In this document: positions 9,299 through 17,967 of the stretch, in pieces
Layout of the letters: each line of letters opens with the position of its first letter
How positions within the stretch are numbered: the first letter of the stretch is position 1
Assembly (NCBI GenBank): GCA_905212085.1
Contig: CAJMDF010000014.1
Span: 1-43,484, forward strand
From: an uncultured Clostridium sp.
GTDB lineage: Bacteria > Cyanobacteriota > Vampirovibrionia > Gastranaerophilales > Gastranaerophilaceae
Length of the DNA: 43,484 nucleotides
Direction of reading: 5' to 3'
Position numbers and translations under genes: made by a program
The notes under the pieces: generated by a model
Database searches by the model: none
The model's input: the letters and a program-made list of their open reading frames with translations, nothing else
Told to the model about the DNA's origin: nothing

Positions 9299-9599
9299 AA
9301 TGTAATCCTCTATGTTGTAAATTGAAATCCTTAAAAATTCCCTAACGATTCGTTTCTTCAACAAAATCAAAAACTTTTAAGAATGATTATATAAACAATA
9401 TATTACAAAAAAATAAAATTTCAACCCCTAAGCAATTTTCTTCCAAAATATAAACAGCTGAACCACTTGCTATTGCGGAGTTTTAAGTGTTATAATAACA
9501 ATTGTTAAGCTATGTATTTTTTATAATTTTTAGAGTATTTTTTTATTTTTTATGTTATTATTTTAATAGTAATTTATATTAAATGAGAGGATAAAATTT
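9299..9599. other. Intergenic region between divergent genes
   Basis: This stretch of about 300 AT-rich bases separates the divergent transglycosylase and MTA phosphorylase genes. It holds a candidate promoter for the plus-strand gene. On the minus strand a TATAAT sequence lies near 9390 without a convincing -35 box. I see no RNA gene, riboswitch or open frame in it. Confidence 0.5.
9467..9496 (+). promoter_or_regulatory. Candidate promoter of mtnP
   Basis: TTGCTA (9467-9472) and TATAAT (9491-9496) are separated by 18 bases, giving a leader of about 95 bases. A second TATAAT at 9522-9527 has no well-spaced -35 box. Confidence 0.4.
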
Positions 9600-10403
9600 A
9601 TGGAAAAGAAAAAATTAGCAGATATTGGTGTTTTTGGCGGCTCAGGATTTTATAAATTCTTAGATAATATTGAAGAAGTAAGAGTTGAAACTCCATATGG
9701 AATGCCTAGCGACAGTTTGTTTATTGGGACTGTAGGAGAACATAAAGTTGCTTTTATGCCAAGACATGGAAGAAATCATACAATTTTACCTCATTTAATT
9801 AATTATAGAGCTAATGTTTGGGCAATGAAATCAGTTGGTTGTGAAAGAGTAATCTCTCCTTGTGCGGCAGGAAGTTTGCAAAAGCACGTTAAACCTGGAG
9901 ATTTTGTAATTTGTGATCAATTTGTTGACTGGACAGATGGAAGAAAAACAACATTCTTTGAAGGACCAATCGTTACTCACCCATCAGCAGCTGAGACATA
10001 TTGCCCTGAATTGAGACAACTTGCAATTAAAACAGGTAAAGAATTAGGTATTACAATTCACGAACAAGGAACTGTTGTTGTTATTAACGGACCAAGATTT
10101 TCAACAAAAGCAGAATCTAAATTTTTCACTAACCAAGGTTGGGAAGTAATTAATATGACCGCATTTCCTGAAGCATACCTTGTAAAAGAAATGGATATGT
10201 GTCCGCTAAATATCTCTCTAATCACAGACTATGATGCAGGATTAGTTGGAGATGTACCACCAGTATCTCATCATGAAGTAATTGAAGTATTTAATTCTAA
10301 TGTAGCAAATCTTAAAAATTTACTCTTCAAGATGATTGAAAATATTCCAACATCAAGAGAAAATTGTACTTGTGCTAACACTAAAAAAAGTTCTCAATTA
10401 TAA
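9600..10403 (+). CDS. mtnP: S-methyl-5'-thioadenosine phosphorylase
   Basis: This 267-residue phosphorylase of the PNP/MTAP family splits 5'-methylthioadenosine into adenine and methylthioribose-1-phosphate, recycling the by-product of polyamine synthesis. Visible landmarks are GVFGGSGFY at the N-terminus, the phosphate-binding MPRHGRNH (about residues 53-60), the PCAAGSL segment, NGPRFSTKAE, the substrate-binding NMTAFPEA, and TDYDAG. The aspartate in TDYDAG is the residue that selects 6-aminopurines (adenine) over 6-oxopurines in this family, which supports MTA rather than inosine or guanosine. An AGAGGATAAAATTT ribosome binding region precedes the ATG. yggT follows 13 bases later and is probably co-transcribed. 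Confidence 0.92.
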   Translation: MEKKKLADIGVFGGSGFYKFLDNIEEVRVETPYGMPSDSLFIGTVGEHKVAFMPRHGRNHTILPHLINYRANVWAMKSVGCERVISPCAAGSLQKHVKPGDFVICDQFVDWTDGRKTTFFEGPIVTHPSAAETYCPELRQLAIKTGKELGITIHEQGTVVVINGPRFSTKAESKFFTNQGWEVINMTAFPEAYLVKEMDMCPLNISLITDYDAGLVGDVPPVSHHEVIEVFNSNVANLKNLLFKMIENIPTSRENCTCANTKKSSQL

Positions 10404-10416
10404 AATCAGGTGAATT

Positions 10417-10686
10417 ATGATTAACAATTTAATTTTTGTAGTAAACAGCTTTTTCCAAATTTATTTTTGGTTAATTCTTGTCAGATGTCTTTTAAGCTTT
10501 GTACCGAGCATTGATTGGTACAAACAACCATTTGAGGCTTTAAAAGATGTTACCGATTTATACCTAAACCTATTCAGAAAAATTATTCCACCAGTAGGTG
10601 GATTGGATTTTTCTCCAATAGTAGCTGTTATAGCATTACAAATTTTAAACTACATTATTATTTATCTGCTTTTGATTTTCAAATAG
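10417..10686 (+). CDS. yggT: YggT family membrane protein
   Basis: This 89-residue protein has two membrane helices (about 5-27 and 66-87) separated by the family's characteristic loop: RCLLSFVP with tryptophan soon after, then a D-L-Y-L-N-L-F-R-K-I-I-P-P stretch and G-L-D-F-S-P-I. YggT proteins are small inner-membrane proteins with poorly defined roles, linked in some bacteria to osmotic stress and in plastid/cyanobacterial relatives to envelope or nucleoid organisation. A CAGGTGA sequence before the ATG acts as ribosome binding site. Its last 42 bases overlap the 3' end of the convergent kinase-like gene. Confidence 0.85.
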   Translation: MINNLIFVVNSFFQIYFWLILVRCLLSFVPSIDWYKQPFEALKDVTDLYLNLFRKIIPPVGGLDFSPIVAVIALQILNYIIIYLLLIFK

Positions 10687-11637
10687 TTCTATAGCTTTTT
10701 GAATTTTATTTCGATGCGGAGTTTTAGGATTTTTTATTTTTTCGTGAAGTAACGCTAAAAAAGATTTAAGCTCGCTAGGTGATCTGTGCATGAGTTTTTT
10801 AAAATATTTAAAAGTAACTTTATCGGAAATAAAATCATAAGCCTTTACATAACCTCCAACATCATAAAATTTTCCAAATATTGGTTCATTTGTATCAAAA
10901 TTTTTAAATTTAAACACCTTGTCTAAATTTAAAGGGAAAATTTCCCTAAAATTTTCAAAACCAACAAATTCTGTTAAAGCATAACCACTTTTCAAATCAG
11001 AAATATAATGTTTTGTAAATTGAGTTTTATCAAGATTGTGTCCTGCAAAAAATTTTATGAAAGTCCAAAAATTTGCCTCTGCGAAACATCCATGCATACG
11101 AGAAAGACGAGGAATTTCTACAAATTTTTTATGATAAATTTTTAAAGCCTTATCAGATATTATTTTATTTCCATCTTTATCAGACATTGAAAATTTAAAA
11201 ACATTTCCCCAAGCTCCTTTTCCTGTATATTTAAGCTTTACTGATATATTTTTGGGTAAAACATTTTTAAATTGCCTATTTGCAAATAATGATATCTGTT
11301 TTTCAAAACTCATTAAATCATCACTATCTAGATCAGAGAACCCATAAGAAATAATATTTTGCTTTTTAGCTTCAAGATAACAACCCCTTAAATAATCTGA
11401 AATATTTGACAAACCTTTTTGAAATCCCCTTATAGAAGAACCTTTATCTTTTTTAAATAATCGGATTATCTCAATAGGAATATTGCCAACTATTTGATTT
11501 TTTGAATTAGAAACAAACTTATTATATGTTGCATAATTAATATCCCTGCGAAAAATTCTTTTTAATCTTGAAGGATAGCATTTTTCATAATTTATTTTGG
11601 GAAGTTTATTTAACATACACTTTATAAATAATGACAA
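10645..11637 (-). CDS. Kinase-like protein with glycine-rich loop but no evident catalytic loop
   Basis: This 330-residue protein starts at TTG 11637, or at ATG 11616, which may be the real start; neither has a clear ribosome binding site. I cannot assign a function, but the middle resembles the N-lobe of a protein kinase. Residues about 138-150 read YTGKGAWGNVFKF, matching the GxGxxGxV nucleotide loop. About 20 residues later DKALKIY could supply the ATP-binding lysine. A glutamate follows in FAEANFW, and YALTEFVG could be the hinge. I do not find an HRD/HxD catalytic loop or a DFG motif. It is therefore either a divergent kinase, a pseudokinase or a chance resemblance. The protein is basic and has no membrane segment. 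It converges on yggT with a 42-base overlap. Confidence 0.65.
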   Translation of the reverse strand: MSLFIKCMLNKLPKINYEKCYPSRLKRIFRRDINYATYNKFVSNSKNQIVGNIPIEIIRLFKKDKGSSIRGFQKGLSNISDYLRGCYLEAKKQNIISYGFSDLDSDDLMSFEKQISLFANRQFKNVLPKNISVKLKYTGKGAWGNVFKFSMSDKDGNKIISDKALKIYHKKFVEIPRLSRMHGCFAEANFWTFIKFFAGHNLDKTQFTKHYISDLKSGYALTEFVGFENFREIFPLNLDKVFKFKNFDTNEPIFGKFYDVGGYVKAYDFISDKVTFKYFKKLMHRSPSELKSFLALLHEKIKNPKTPHRNKIQKAIELFENQKQINNNVV

Positions 11638-11653
11638 TAAAAAATTTTGACTT

Positions 11654-11682
11654 ATTATACCAATACTTGTAAAAATTGTTTA
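11654..11682 (-). promoter_or_regulatory. Candidate promoter of the kinase-like gene
   Basis: On the minus strand TAAACA (11677-11682) and TATAAT (11654-11659) are 17 bases apart. The element is interleaved with the divergent trkA promoter, so the two promoters would compete for polymerase. Confidence 0.4.
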
Positions 11683-11695
11683 CTTAATATATAAT
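11667..11695 (+). promoter_or_regulatory. Promoter of trkA, giving a nearly leaderless message
   Basis: TTGTAA (11667-11672) and a perfect TATAAT (11690-11695) are exactly 17 bases apart. Only 9 bases separate the -10 box from the trkA ATG, so transcription would begin within a few bases of the start codon. Confidence 0.6.
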
Positions 11696-11704
11696 TCGAA
11701 TATT

Positions 11705-13045
11705 ATGAAAATAATAATTTATGGTGCGACAGAAATTGGCTGTCTTTTGGCAACTGAATTTTTTGAAGATCACGATATTACAATAATTGACAAAGAAGAA
11801 AATAGAACTGATGAATTTAACAAATTAGATATCAGTTTTGTTCAAGGTAACGCATCCAATATAGACGTTTTAAAAAATGCAGACATAAAAAATGCAGATA
11901 TATTTATTGCCTGTACAGCTGTTGATGAAGCAAATATTGTAGCTTGTCTATCCGCTAAAAAATTCGGCGGAGTAAGAACAATTTGCTTTGTAAGCAGAGA
12001 AGAATACAAAAAGACCTTAAACTTTGAAAAAAACAGCGAAAATTTCTGCGACTTTTTTATTGATTATATAATCTGGCCGGAAGAATTATTAACTCAAGAA
12101 ATTTTTAGAATTGTTACTGTCGCTCATGCTTTAGATGTTGAAAATTTTGCAGACGGCAGAGCTAGATTATTAGAATATAAAGTACAACCATACTTGCCGA
12201 TTGTAGGGAAAAAAGTAAAAGATTGCGGTTTTACACAAAATACATTAATGGTTGGTTTGACAAGAAACAGTGAACTATTTATTCCAAACGGAGATACTGA
12301 AATTCAAGACGGTGATAAGTTAATTTTTATGGGCACATCACATTCCCTTGATATTTTAGCAGGTACTTTTTTCCATGAGAAAGAAATTGTGAAATCTGTA
12401 GCAATTATTGGTGGTGGAAATGTTGGCATGATGCTCGCAAAAACTCTTGAAAAGCTTAAAGTTAAAATAAAAATCATAGAAAAAGATTATGACAGGTGTC
12501 AGGTATTAGCAGAAGAGTTATCTAATACATTAGTTATCAATGGTGATGGTACTAATCTAAAGCTTTTGGATGAAGAAGAAATTGGTGGAGCAGATGTCGT
12601 AATAAGCGTCACTAATAATGATGAAAGAAACCTCTTATGCTCACTTTTAGCAAAACAACTGGGTGTAAAAAGAGTAATTACAAGAGTTGCTAAAGTTTTA
12701 AATATACCATTGTTTGAAAAAGTAGGAATTGATATAGCTGTATCTCCTAAAAATTCTGCTATTAATGAGGTCAGAAATGATTTACAGGAAAATGACGTAG
12801 ATATCCTTGCAACGGTAGAACAAGGTCAAGGTGAAGTTCTTGAAATTAATCTTGTTCCAGATTTTGACGGCAAGAAAATTATGGAATTAAAATTTCCTAC
12901 ACATGCAATTATTGGTGTAGTTATAAGAAAAAATAATATCATTATTCCAAAAGGTGATACCATAATTAACACTAATGATATATTAATTATATTTACAACA
13001 GCAGAAAACGCTCCAATGATAAAAGAATTTTTTAAGGTAAAGTAA
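11705..13045 (+). CDS. trkA: Trk potassium transport NAD-binding regulatory subunit TrkA
   Basis: This 446-residue cytoplasmic gating subunit of a Trk/Ktr potassium uptake system is built as two tandem RCK units. Each has an NAD-binding Rossmann domain followed by an RCK_C domain. The first Rossmann motif is degenerate (YGATEIG, residues 5-11); the second is canonical (IGGGNVG, about 236-242). RCK_C domains end at about residues 220 and 445, each with the typical 'i.nGDt.i..gD.li' pattern (PNGDTEIQDGDKLIF; PKGDTIINTNDILII). trkH follows after one base, so the subunits are translated together. There is no ribosome binding site, in keeping with a leaderless transcript. Confidence 0.95.
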   Translation: MKIIIYGATEIGCLLATEFFEDHDITIIDKEENRTDEFNKLDISFVQGNASNIDVLKNADIKNADIFIACTAVDEANIVACLSAKKFGGVRTICFVSREEYKKTLNFEKNSENFCDFFIDYIIWPEELLTQEIFRIVTVAHALDVENFADGRARLLEYKVQPYLPIVGKKVKDCGFTQNTLMVGLTRNSELFIPNGDTEIQDGDKLIFMGTSHSLDILAGTFFHEKEIVKSVAIIGGGNVGMMLAKTLEKLKVKIKIIEKDYDRCQVLAEELSNTLVINGDGTNLKLLDEEEIGGADVVISVTNNDERNLLCSLLAKQLGVKRVITRVAKVLNIPLFEKVGIDIAVSPKNSAINEVRNDLQENDVDILATVEQGQGEVLEINLVPDFDGKKIMELKFPTHAIIGVVIRKNNIIIPKGDTIINTNDILIIFTTAENAPMIKEFFKVK

Positions 13046-13046
13046 T

Positions 13047-14516
13047 ATGAGATTAAACTATCTGGCAAATGCAATTGGTCTTACAATGATATATATAAGT
13101 CTTGTGATTTTGACTCCAATTATTGCCGCTTTATATTATCACGAAATTTCCTCAATATTACCATTTTTTACCGCTGGAGCAATATCATTTATAATCGGTG
13201 TAATTGTTAGAAATGCTGTTCCAAATTCAAAAACATTAGAAAATTTAAACGATATAAAAAAAGCAGAAGCTCTATTTGTTGTTGCAATTTCTTGGATAAT
13301 TTTCGGAGTAATATCTGGAATTCCATATCTTTTTTACGGGTTATCTCCACTGGATGCACTTTTTGAATCAGTATCAGGGATTACAACCACAGGTGCAACT
13401 ATATTAACTCATTTCAATTATTCACACGCATTTTTCTTTTGGCGATCCTTAACTCAATGGCTTGGCGGCTTAGGCATTATAGTCTTATTCGTTGCTATTT
13501 TACCACAATTTGCAGTTGCAGGAAGACAGATGTTCTTCGCAGAAGCCCCGGGACCTACCGAAGATAAATTCACACCAAGGATAAGAAATACTGCATCTGC
13601 TCTATGGAAAATTTATGCAGGATTTACAATAATTCAAGTAATATTATTAATGGCCGGCGGCATGTCTGGTTTTGATTCAGTTTGCAACTCTCTGTCCACA
13701 CTTGCTGCAGGTGGATTTTCTCCAAATCCTGAAAGTCTTATGGGATACCATTCAAATTATTTAATTTGGGTCACCTTGGTATTTATGTTTCTTGCAGGTG
13801 CAAGCTTTAACATTCAATATAGAGCAATTACTCAAAAAAATCCGTTAATTCTTTTTAAAAATGAAGAATTCAAATTGTATTTTTCACTTGTTCTGATTAT
13901 GTCAGCTCTAATTACAATTTCATTAGTTATCAACACTCATTCAAACTTATCTGACAGTATTATGCACGCATTGTATCAGGTAATAAGTATTACAACTTCT
14001 ACAGGAAGTGCTAGTACTGATTTTATAAACTGGGATTACACATCTAAAATTCTTTTATTTATAGTAATGTTTATGGGCTCCTGTGCAGGATCTGCAGGTG
14101 GCGGCATTAAAATGGTAAGATGGCTTATCGTATATAAATCTATGAAAAGTGAACTTTTAAGAATCCTGCATCCAAATGCAATTGTTAATCTAAAAGTAGA
14201 TAACAAAACAGTAGCACCTGAAGTTGCAAGACAAATTATTGTATATGTATTCTATTATTTTTTAATCTTTGGAATTACCGCAATAATGATCTCTATAATA
14301 GAGCATAATACTACTATAGGACTAAGCTCTAGCATAACCGGACTTGGAAATATCGGACCTGGATTTGCAAAAGCAATCGGACCAATGGCAAACTTTGACG
14401 GACTTCATTCTTCTTCAAAAGCCATAATGATTTTTAACATGTTGATCGGACGTTTAGAACTAATACCATTCATTGTAATGTTACAAAAAGATTTTTGGAC
14501 ACTCAAAGATAATTAA
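13047..14516 (+). CDS. trkH: Trk potassium uptake channel subunit TrkH
   Basis: This 489-residue polytopic membrane protein is the potassium-conducting subunit of the Trk system. The four pore-loop repeats that line the selectivity filter are visible: SGITTTGATIL (about 111), NSLSTLAAGGFSP (about 213), ISITTSTGSASTDF (about 313) and GLGNIGPGF (about 432). Each supplies a filter glycine after threonine, alanine, serine or isoleucine. The N-terminal two helices precede the first pore unit, as in TrkH rather than the shorter KtrB. It begins one base after trkA and ends before the efflux operon. No terminator is obvious in the 98-base gap that follows. Confidence 0.95.
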   Translation: MRLNYLANAIGLTMIYISLVILTPIIAALYYHEISSILPFFTAGAISFIIGVIVRNAVPNSKTLENLNDIKKAEALFVVAISWIIFGVISGIPYLFYGLSPLDALFESVSGITTTGATILTHFNYSHAFFFWRSLTQWLGGLGIIVLFVAILPQFAVAGRQMFFAEAPGPTEDKFTPRIRNTASALWKIYAGFTIIQVILLMAGGMSGFDSVCNSLSTLAAGGFSPNPESLMGYHSNYLIWVTLVFMFLAGASFNIQYRAITQKNPLILFKNEEFKLYFSLVLIMSALITISLVINTHSNLSDSIMHALYQVISITTSTGSASTDFINWDYTSKILLFIVMFMGSCAGSAGGGIKMVRWLIVYKSMKSELLRILHPNAIVNLKVDNKTVAPEVARQIIVYVFYYFLIFGITAIMISIIEHNTTIGLSSSITGLGNIGPGFAKAIGPMANFDGLHSSSKAIMIFNMLIGRLELIPFIVMLQKDFWTLKDN

Positions 14517-14554
14517 TTACAATAGTTTTTAAACTATATATACTCTCTATAAAT

Positions 14555-14593
14555 GATTAAAATGAACAAAAAACATGTTTTAATCGTTATAAT
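14555..14593 (+). promoter_or_regulatory. Inverted repeat over the likely promoter of the efflux operon
   Basis: GATTAAAA (14555-14562) and TTTTAATC (14578-14585) form a perfect 8-bp inverted repeat with a 15-base spacer. The spacer includes part of a second palindrome (AAAACATGTTTT, 14570-14581). A TATAAT -10 box follows at 14588-14593, and a weak -35 (TGAACA) lies inside. The arrangement suits a repressor operator; no regulator gene is adjacent. Confidence 0.4.
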
Positions 14594-14614
14594 ATTGTAA
14601 AGAGGAATTCAATA

Positions 14615-16060
14615 TTGAAAATTCAGATAAAGGTAATAGTCCTTACAATTTGTATATTTTCAACAATTACAAGAGCATTTGCGGTAGAACAAATGAGCAT
14701 TGAAAAAAATGCTGTTTTAAACATAAAAGATTGTATAGAAATTGCGCTGCAAAACAGCCCTTTAATAAAAAAATCCCGTTACAACTACGGACTTGCTAAA
14801 GGTAATCTAGGTATTGCCAAATCAGAATATTTTCCTACATTAGGGATAGGTACAGGCTATAATCTTACAGACAACAATAATAACAGAAGATCTACAAATT
14901 CAAGTATTTATTCTGCTGAAGCCAATATAAACCAACTTATATGGAACTTTGGGAAAACAAATGCAAACATTCGAATGTATAATTTTGATAGAATGGCTGC
15001 ACTATATGAATTTGATGATACCGTTTTACAAACTATATTTGGAGTAAAAATAAATTATTACGGGGTTCTAGCAGCTAAAGCAACACTTGATGTAAATAGA
15101 GCAAATGTTCAAATTAATGAAAGAAACTACCAAAGAACAAAAGCATATTTTGAAGAAGGTATTAAATCAAAAATTGATTTAGTTAACGCAGAAGTAAATT
15201 TAAGTGATTCTAAAATAACTCTTGTAGAATCTGAAAAAGCATATAAAAATGCTTTGGTTCAACTAAATAATTCAATGTATATAGCATTTGCCCCCGAATA
15301 TGAAATTGAAAATACTGAAACATTTAATTTTCAAAACAATTATACTCCAGTAAATTTAGAAAAAATTGATGAAAAAAAAGATCTAAGCAAACCTCCAAAA
15401 GATGTTAATAATGCATTTTTAACCTCTCAAGTTGAAAAAATCAACGTACTTGATAACTATAAATTCAAACCATTTCCATATACTTTTGAAGAATCTGTAA
15501 ATATAGCTTACAAAAACAGGCCTGATTTAAAAGCATACAATGCGACATTGAAAGCTATGCAAGAAGCCTTGAAATATACAAAAAGAGAATACCTCCCAGA
15601 GATTTCTGCGACAGCAGGTTACGGATATCGAGATCAATACAATACAAACTCTTTTAATGTGGGAGTAAATCTTTCAACTTCTGTAAATATAAAAGGTCAA
15701 AAGCATAAAATCGATAATGCAAAAATTCAAGTAGATTTAGCTCAAACAGAAATAGATCAAGCAAAACAAGATATCTACTTTGAAGTTCAAAATCTTTATA
15801 TTACAATGATGCAATTAGAAAAACAAATTCCGCTACTTGCTGTAAAAGTAAGACAAACATTAGAAAACTTTGAACTTGCAGACGGCAGATATGCTGTCGG
15901 ATTAGGAGATTACATCCAACTTCAAGATGCAAAAGTAAATTACAATAACGCACAAGTATCATATGTACAAACAGTGTATAATTATAATGTAGCAAGAGCC
16001 AATTTAGAAAAAGCAATAGCTTTACCACAAGAAGTTACAACATCAATAGAGGATAAATAA
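14615..16060 (+). CDS. TolC-family outer membrane efflux protein
   Basis: This 481-residue outer membrane factor of the TolC family starts at TTG with an AGAGG ribosome binding site 9 bases upstream. A signal peptide covers about residues 1-24 (ending ITRAFA-VEQ). Two homologous OEP repeats follow, the first starting at LNIKDCIEIALQNSP and the second at FTFEESVNIAYKNRP. Each has the 'A...N..l' helix start, the long helical hairpin, and the R-A-(D/N)-L type signature that closes the second repeat (VARANLEKAIA). The protein would trimerise as the outer duct for the adaptor and ABC transporter encoded immediately downstream. Its stop codon overlaps the next start by one base. Confidence 0.92.
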   Translation: MKIQIKVIVLTICIFSTITRAFAVEQMSIEKNAVLNIKDCIEIALQNSPLIKKSRYNYGLAKGNLGIAKSEYFPTLGIGTGYNLTDNNNNRRSTNSSIYSAEANINQLIWNFGKTNANIRMYNFDRMAALYEFDDTVLQTIFGVKINYYGVLAAKATLDVNRANVQINERNYQRTKAYFEEGIKSKIDLVNAEVNLSDSKITLVESEKAYKNALVQLNNSMYIAFAPEYEIENTETFNFQNNYTPVNLEKIDEKKDLSKPPKDVNNAFLTSQVEKINVLDNYKFKPFPYTFEESVNIAYKNRPDLKAYNATLKAMQEALKYTKREYLPEISATAGYGYRDQYNTNSFNVGVNLSTSVNIKGQKHKIDNAKIQVDLAQTEIDQAKQDIYFEVQNLYITMMQLEKQIPLLAVKVRQTLENFELADGRYAVGLGDYIQLQDAKVNYNNAQVSYVQTVYNYNVARANLEKAIALPQEVTTSIEDK

Positions 16061-17247
16061 TGCTTTATAAGGATTATGTAGAAAAAATTAAAAACATAAA
16101 AAAAAGACATATAATAATAGGGATAATTATTATCGCAGGATTAACCACAAGTTTTATATGTATTACCAATAGCAAACAGGTTAAATACAAAACTAAACCT
16201 ATAGAACGCTGTACAATTACAGAAGTTGTAGAAGCATCAGGAACAATTAATCCTGTAAATACAGTAAGCGTCGGTTCAACTGTATCAGGTCTGATAAAAG
16301 AAATTTACGTAGATTATAACGATGTTGTAAAAAAAGGCCAAATCCTAGCACAAATTGACCCCGCAAACTTTGAAGCAACTGTCCAACAAAATCAAGCTCA
16401 AATTAATAACGCAAGAGCAAACTTAGCAAAATTACAGGCTATTGCAAATTATGACCAAAAACAATATGTCAGATACAAAAATCTTTATGCAAAAAATTTC
16501 GTTGCAAAAAGTGAATTAGATGAGAAATTAAGTACTTACCAATCAGATTTAGCTCAAATTAATGCTGCTCAAGCACAAATAAATCAATACCAAGCATCAT
16601 TAAAAACAGCATTAACAAACTTAGGTTATACAAAAATTATAGCTCCAGTAGACGGAACAGTAATATCTAGAGAAATAGACTTAGGTTCTCCGGTTGCTGC
16701 AAGTTTCCAAGCTCCTGAATTATTCACAATTGCTCAAGATTTGACAAAAATGCAAATCGAAGTGAGTGTCTCTGAAGCAGATATCGGCAGAGTTGAAGAA
16801 GGTCAAGATGTAACATACACTCTTGATGGATACCCTGATAGCACTTTTACTGGAAAAGTAACACAAGTAAGACTATCTCCAACAACAGAATCAAATGTTG
16901 TTACATACACAGTAATCGTTGATGTGAATAATGAAGATTTAAAATTAAAACCAGGTATGACAGCAAATGTATCAATAATTACGGATAAAAGTGAAAATGT
17001 ATTATGTGTTCCGAATATGGCTCTAAAATTCACACCTGACATAAACGGACCTAAATACAAAAATCAAGGAATATGGATACTTGATAAAGGCAAACCTAAA
17101 CGAGTTGAAATAGAAACAGGCGCATATAATGATTCTTCTACAGAAATTATTTCAGACAAAATACAAGAAGGCTCAAATGTAATTATTTCAATAAGAAGCA
17201 AAAAATCTAAACAAAAAAGTGGAAGAAATCCCGTTCCAAGGTTATAA
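16060..17247 (+). CDS. macA: Periplasmic adaptor (membrane fusion protein), MacA-like
   Basis: This 395-residue adaptor of a tripartite efflux pump has one N-terminal membrane anchor (about residues 19-38). A lipoyl half-motif follows (VSGLIKEIYVDYNDVVKKGQ, about 77-96). Next comes a helical hairpin rich in A, Q and N (about 110-190), then the second lipoyl half (IIAPVDGTVISREIDLGSPV). Beta-barrel and membrane-proximal domains end the protein, whose tail is basic (KSKQKSGR). The order fits MacA, which couples a MacB-type ABC transporter to a TolC duct. The gene overlaps the TolC stop by one base and sits 3 bases before the ATPase gene, so all four genes form one operon. Confidence 0.9.
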   Translation: MLYKDYVEKIKNIKKRHIIIGIIIIAGLTTSFICITNSKQVKYKTKPIERCTITEVVEASGTINPVNTVSVGSTVSGLIKEIYVDYNDVVKKGQILAQIDPANFEATVQQNQAQINNARANLAKLQAIANYDQKQYVRYKNLYAKNFVAKSELDEKLSTYQSDLAQINAAQAQINQYQASLKTALTNLGYTKIIAPVDGTVISREIDLGSPVAASFQAPELFTIAQDLTKMQIEVSVSEADIGRVEEGQDVTYTLDGYPDSTFTGKVTQVRLSPTTESNVVTYTVIVDVNNEDLKLKPGMTANVSIITDKSENVLCVPNMALKFTPDINGPKYKNQGIWILDKGKPKRVEIETGAYNDSSTEIISDKIQEGSNVIISIRSKKSKQKSGRNPVPRL

Positions 17248-17250
17248 AAA

Positions 17251-17955
17251 ATGAGTTTAATCGAAGTAAAAAATGCAATAAAAACATATCAAACTGGAGA
17301 AGACAGCTTCAATGCACTAAACTGTGTTTCTCTATCAATTGAGCAAGGGGAATTTGTCGCAATTATGGGTGCTTCTGGCTCAGGCAAATCAACATTCATG
17401 AATATGTTGGGAACTCTTGATAAACCAAATTCAGGCAGCTATTACCTTGATGGCATTGATATGCTCTCATTAGATACAGATAATCTTGCAAGAATAAGAA
17501 ATGAAAAAATGGGATTCGTATTCCAAGGCTTTAACTTAATTTCAAGAACAACAGCATTAGAAAATGTAGAACTACCAATGATTTATAAAGGAATTCCTGA
17601 GGAAGAACGAATTGTAAGAGCTAAAAATGCTCTAAAAATTGTAGGACTTGAAAAGCGAGAAGACCATATGCCAAACCAAATGTCAGGCGGACAACAGCAA
17701 AGAGTCGCGATAGCTCGAGCAATAGTTAATGATCCTCCACTAATTCTAGCTGATGAACCTACTGGAAACTTAGATACAAAAACAAGTATTGAAGTTATGG
17801 AATTTTTCGTGAACCTTAATAAAGAAATGGGTAAAACTATTGTACTTGTAACACACGAGCCTGACATCGCGCAATATTGCAAGCGAGTTGTAAGATTCAA
17901 AGACGGAAACATAATTTCTGATGAAATAAATACACACACAACAATTCCATATTAA
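17251..17955 (+). CDS. ABC transporter ATP-binding protein, MacB/LolD type
   Basis: This 234-residue ATPase of the MacB/LolD/FtsE-like group has Walker A GASGSGKST (about residues 38-46), Q-loop VFQGFNLI, signature MSGGQQQRVAIARA (about 143-156), Walker B LILADEPTGNLD and a switch histidine in VTHEPD. In E. coli MacB the ATPase and permease are fused; here they are separate genes, with the permease directly downstream. The pair is expected to act with the MacA-like adaptor and TolC-like duct to export a peptide, glycolipid, antibiotic or toxin from the periplasm. The substrate cannot be inferred. It starts 3 bases after the adaptor stop. Confidence 0.93.
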   Translation: MSLIEVKNAIKTYQTGEDSFNALNCVSLSIEQGEFVAIMGASGSGKSTFMNMLGTLDKPNSGSYYLDGIDMLSLDTDNLARIRNEKMGFVFQGFNLISRTTALENVELPMIYKGIPEEERIVRAKNALKIVGLEKREDHMPNQMSGGQQQRVAIARAIVNDPPLILADEPTGNLDTKTSIEVMEFFVNLNKEMGKTIVLVTHEPDIAQYCKRVVRFKDGNIISDEINTHTTIPY

Positions 17956-17967
17956 AAAAGGATAAAA

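Noticed and set aside
9299..9370. Longer start for the lytic transglycosylase at 9370.
   Set aside because: It would put 24 extra residues in front of the signal peptide, while TTG 9298 has an AGAGGA site at good spacing.
9299..9599. The 300-base gap before mtnP was checked for a SAM-type riboswitch or small RNA.
   Set aside because: No conserved riboswitch core, no strong multi-stem structure and no terminator were seen; only promoter-like sequences.
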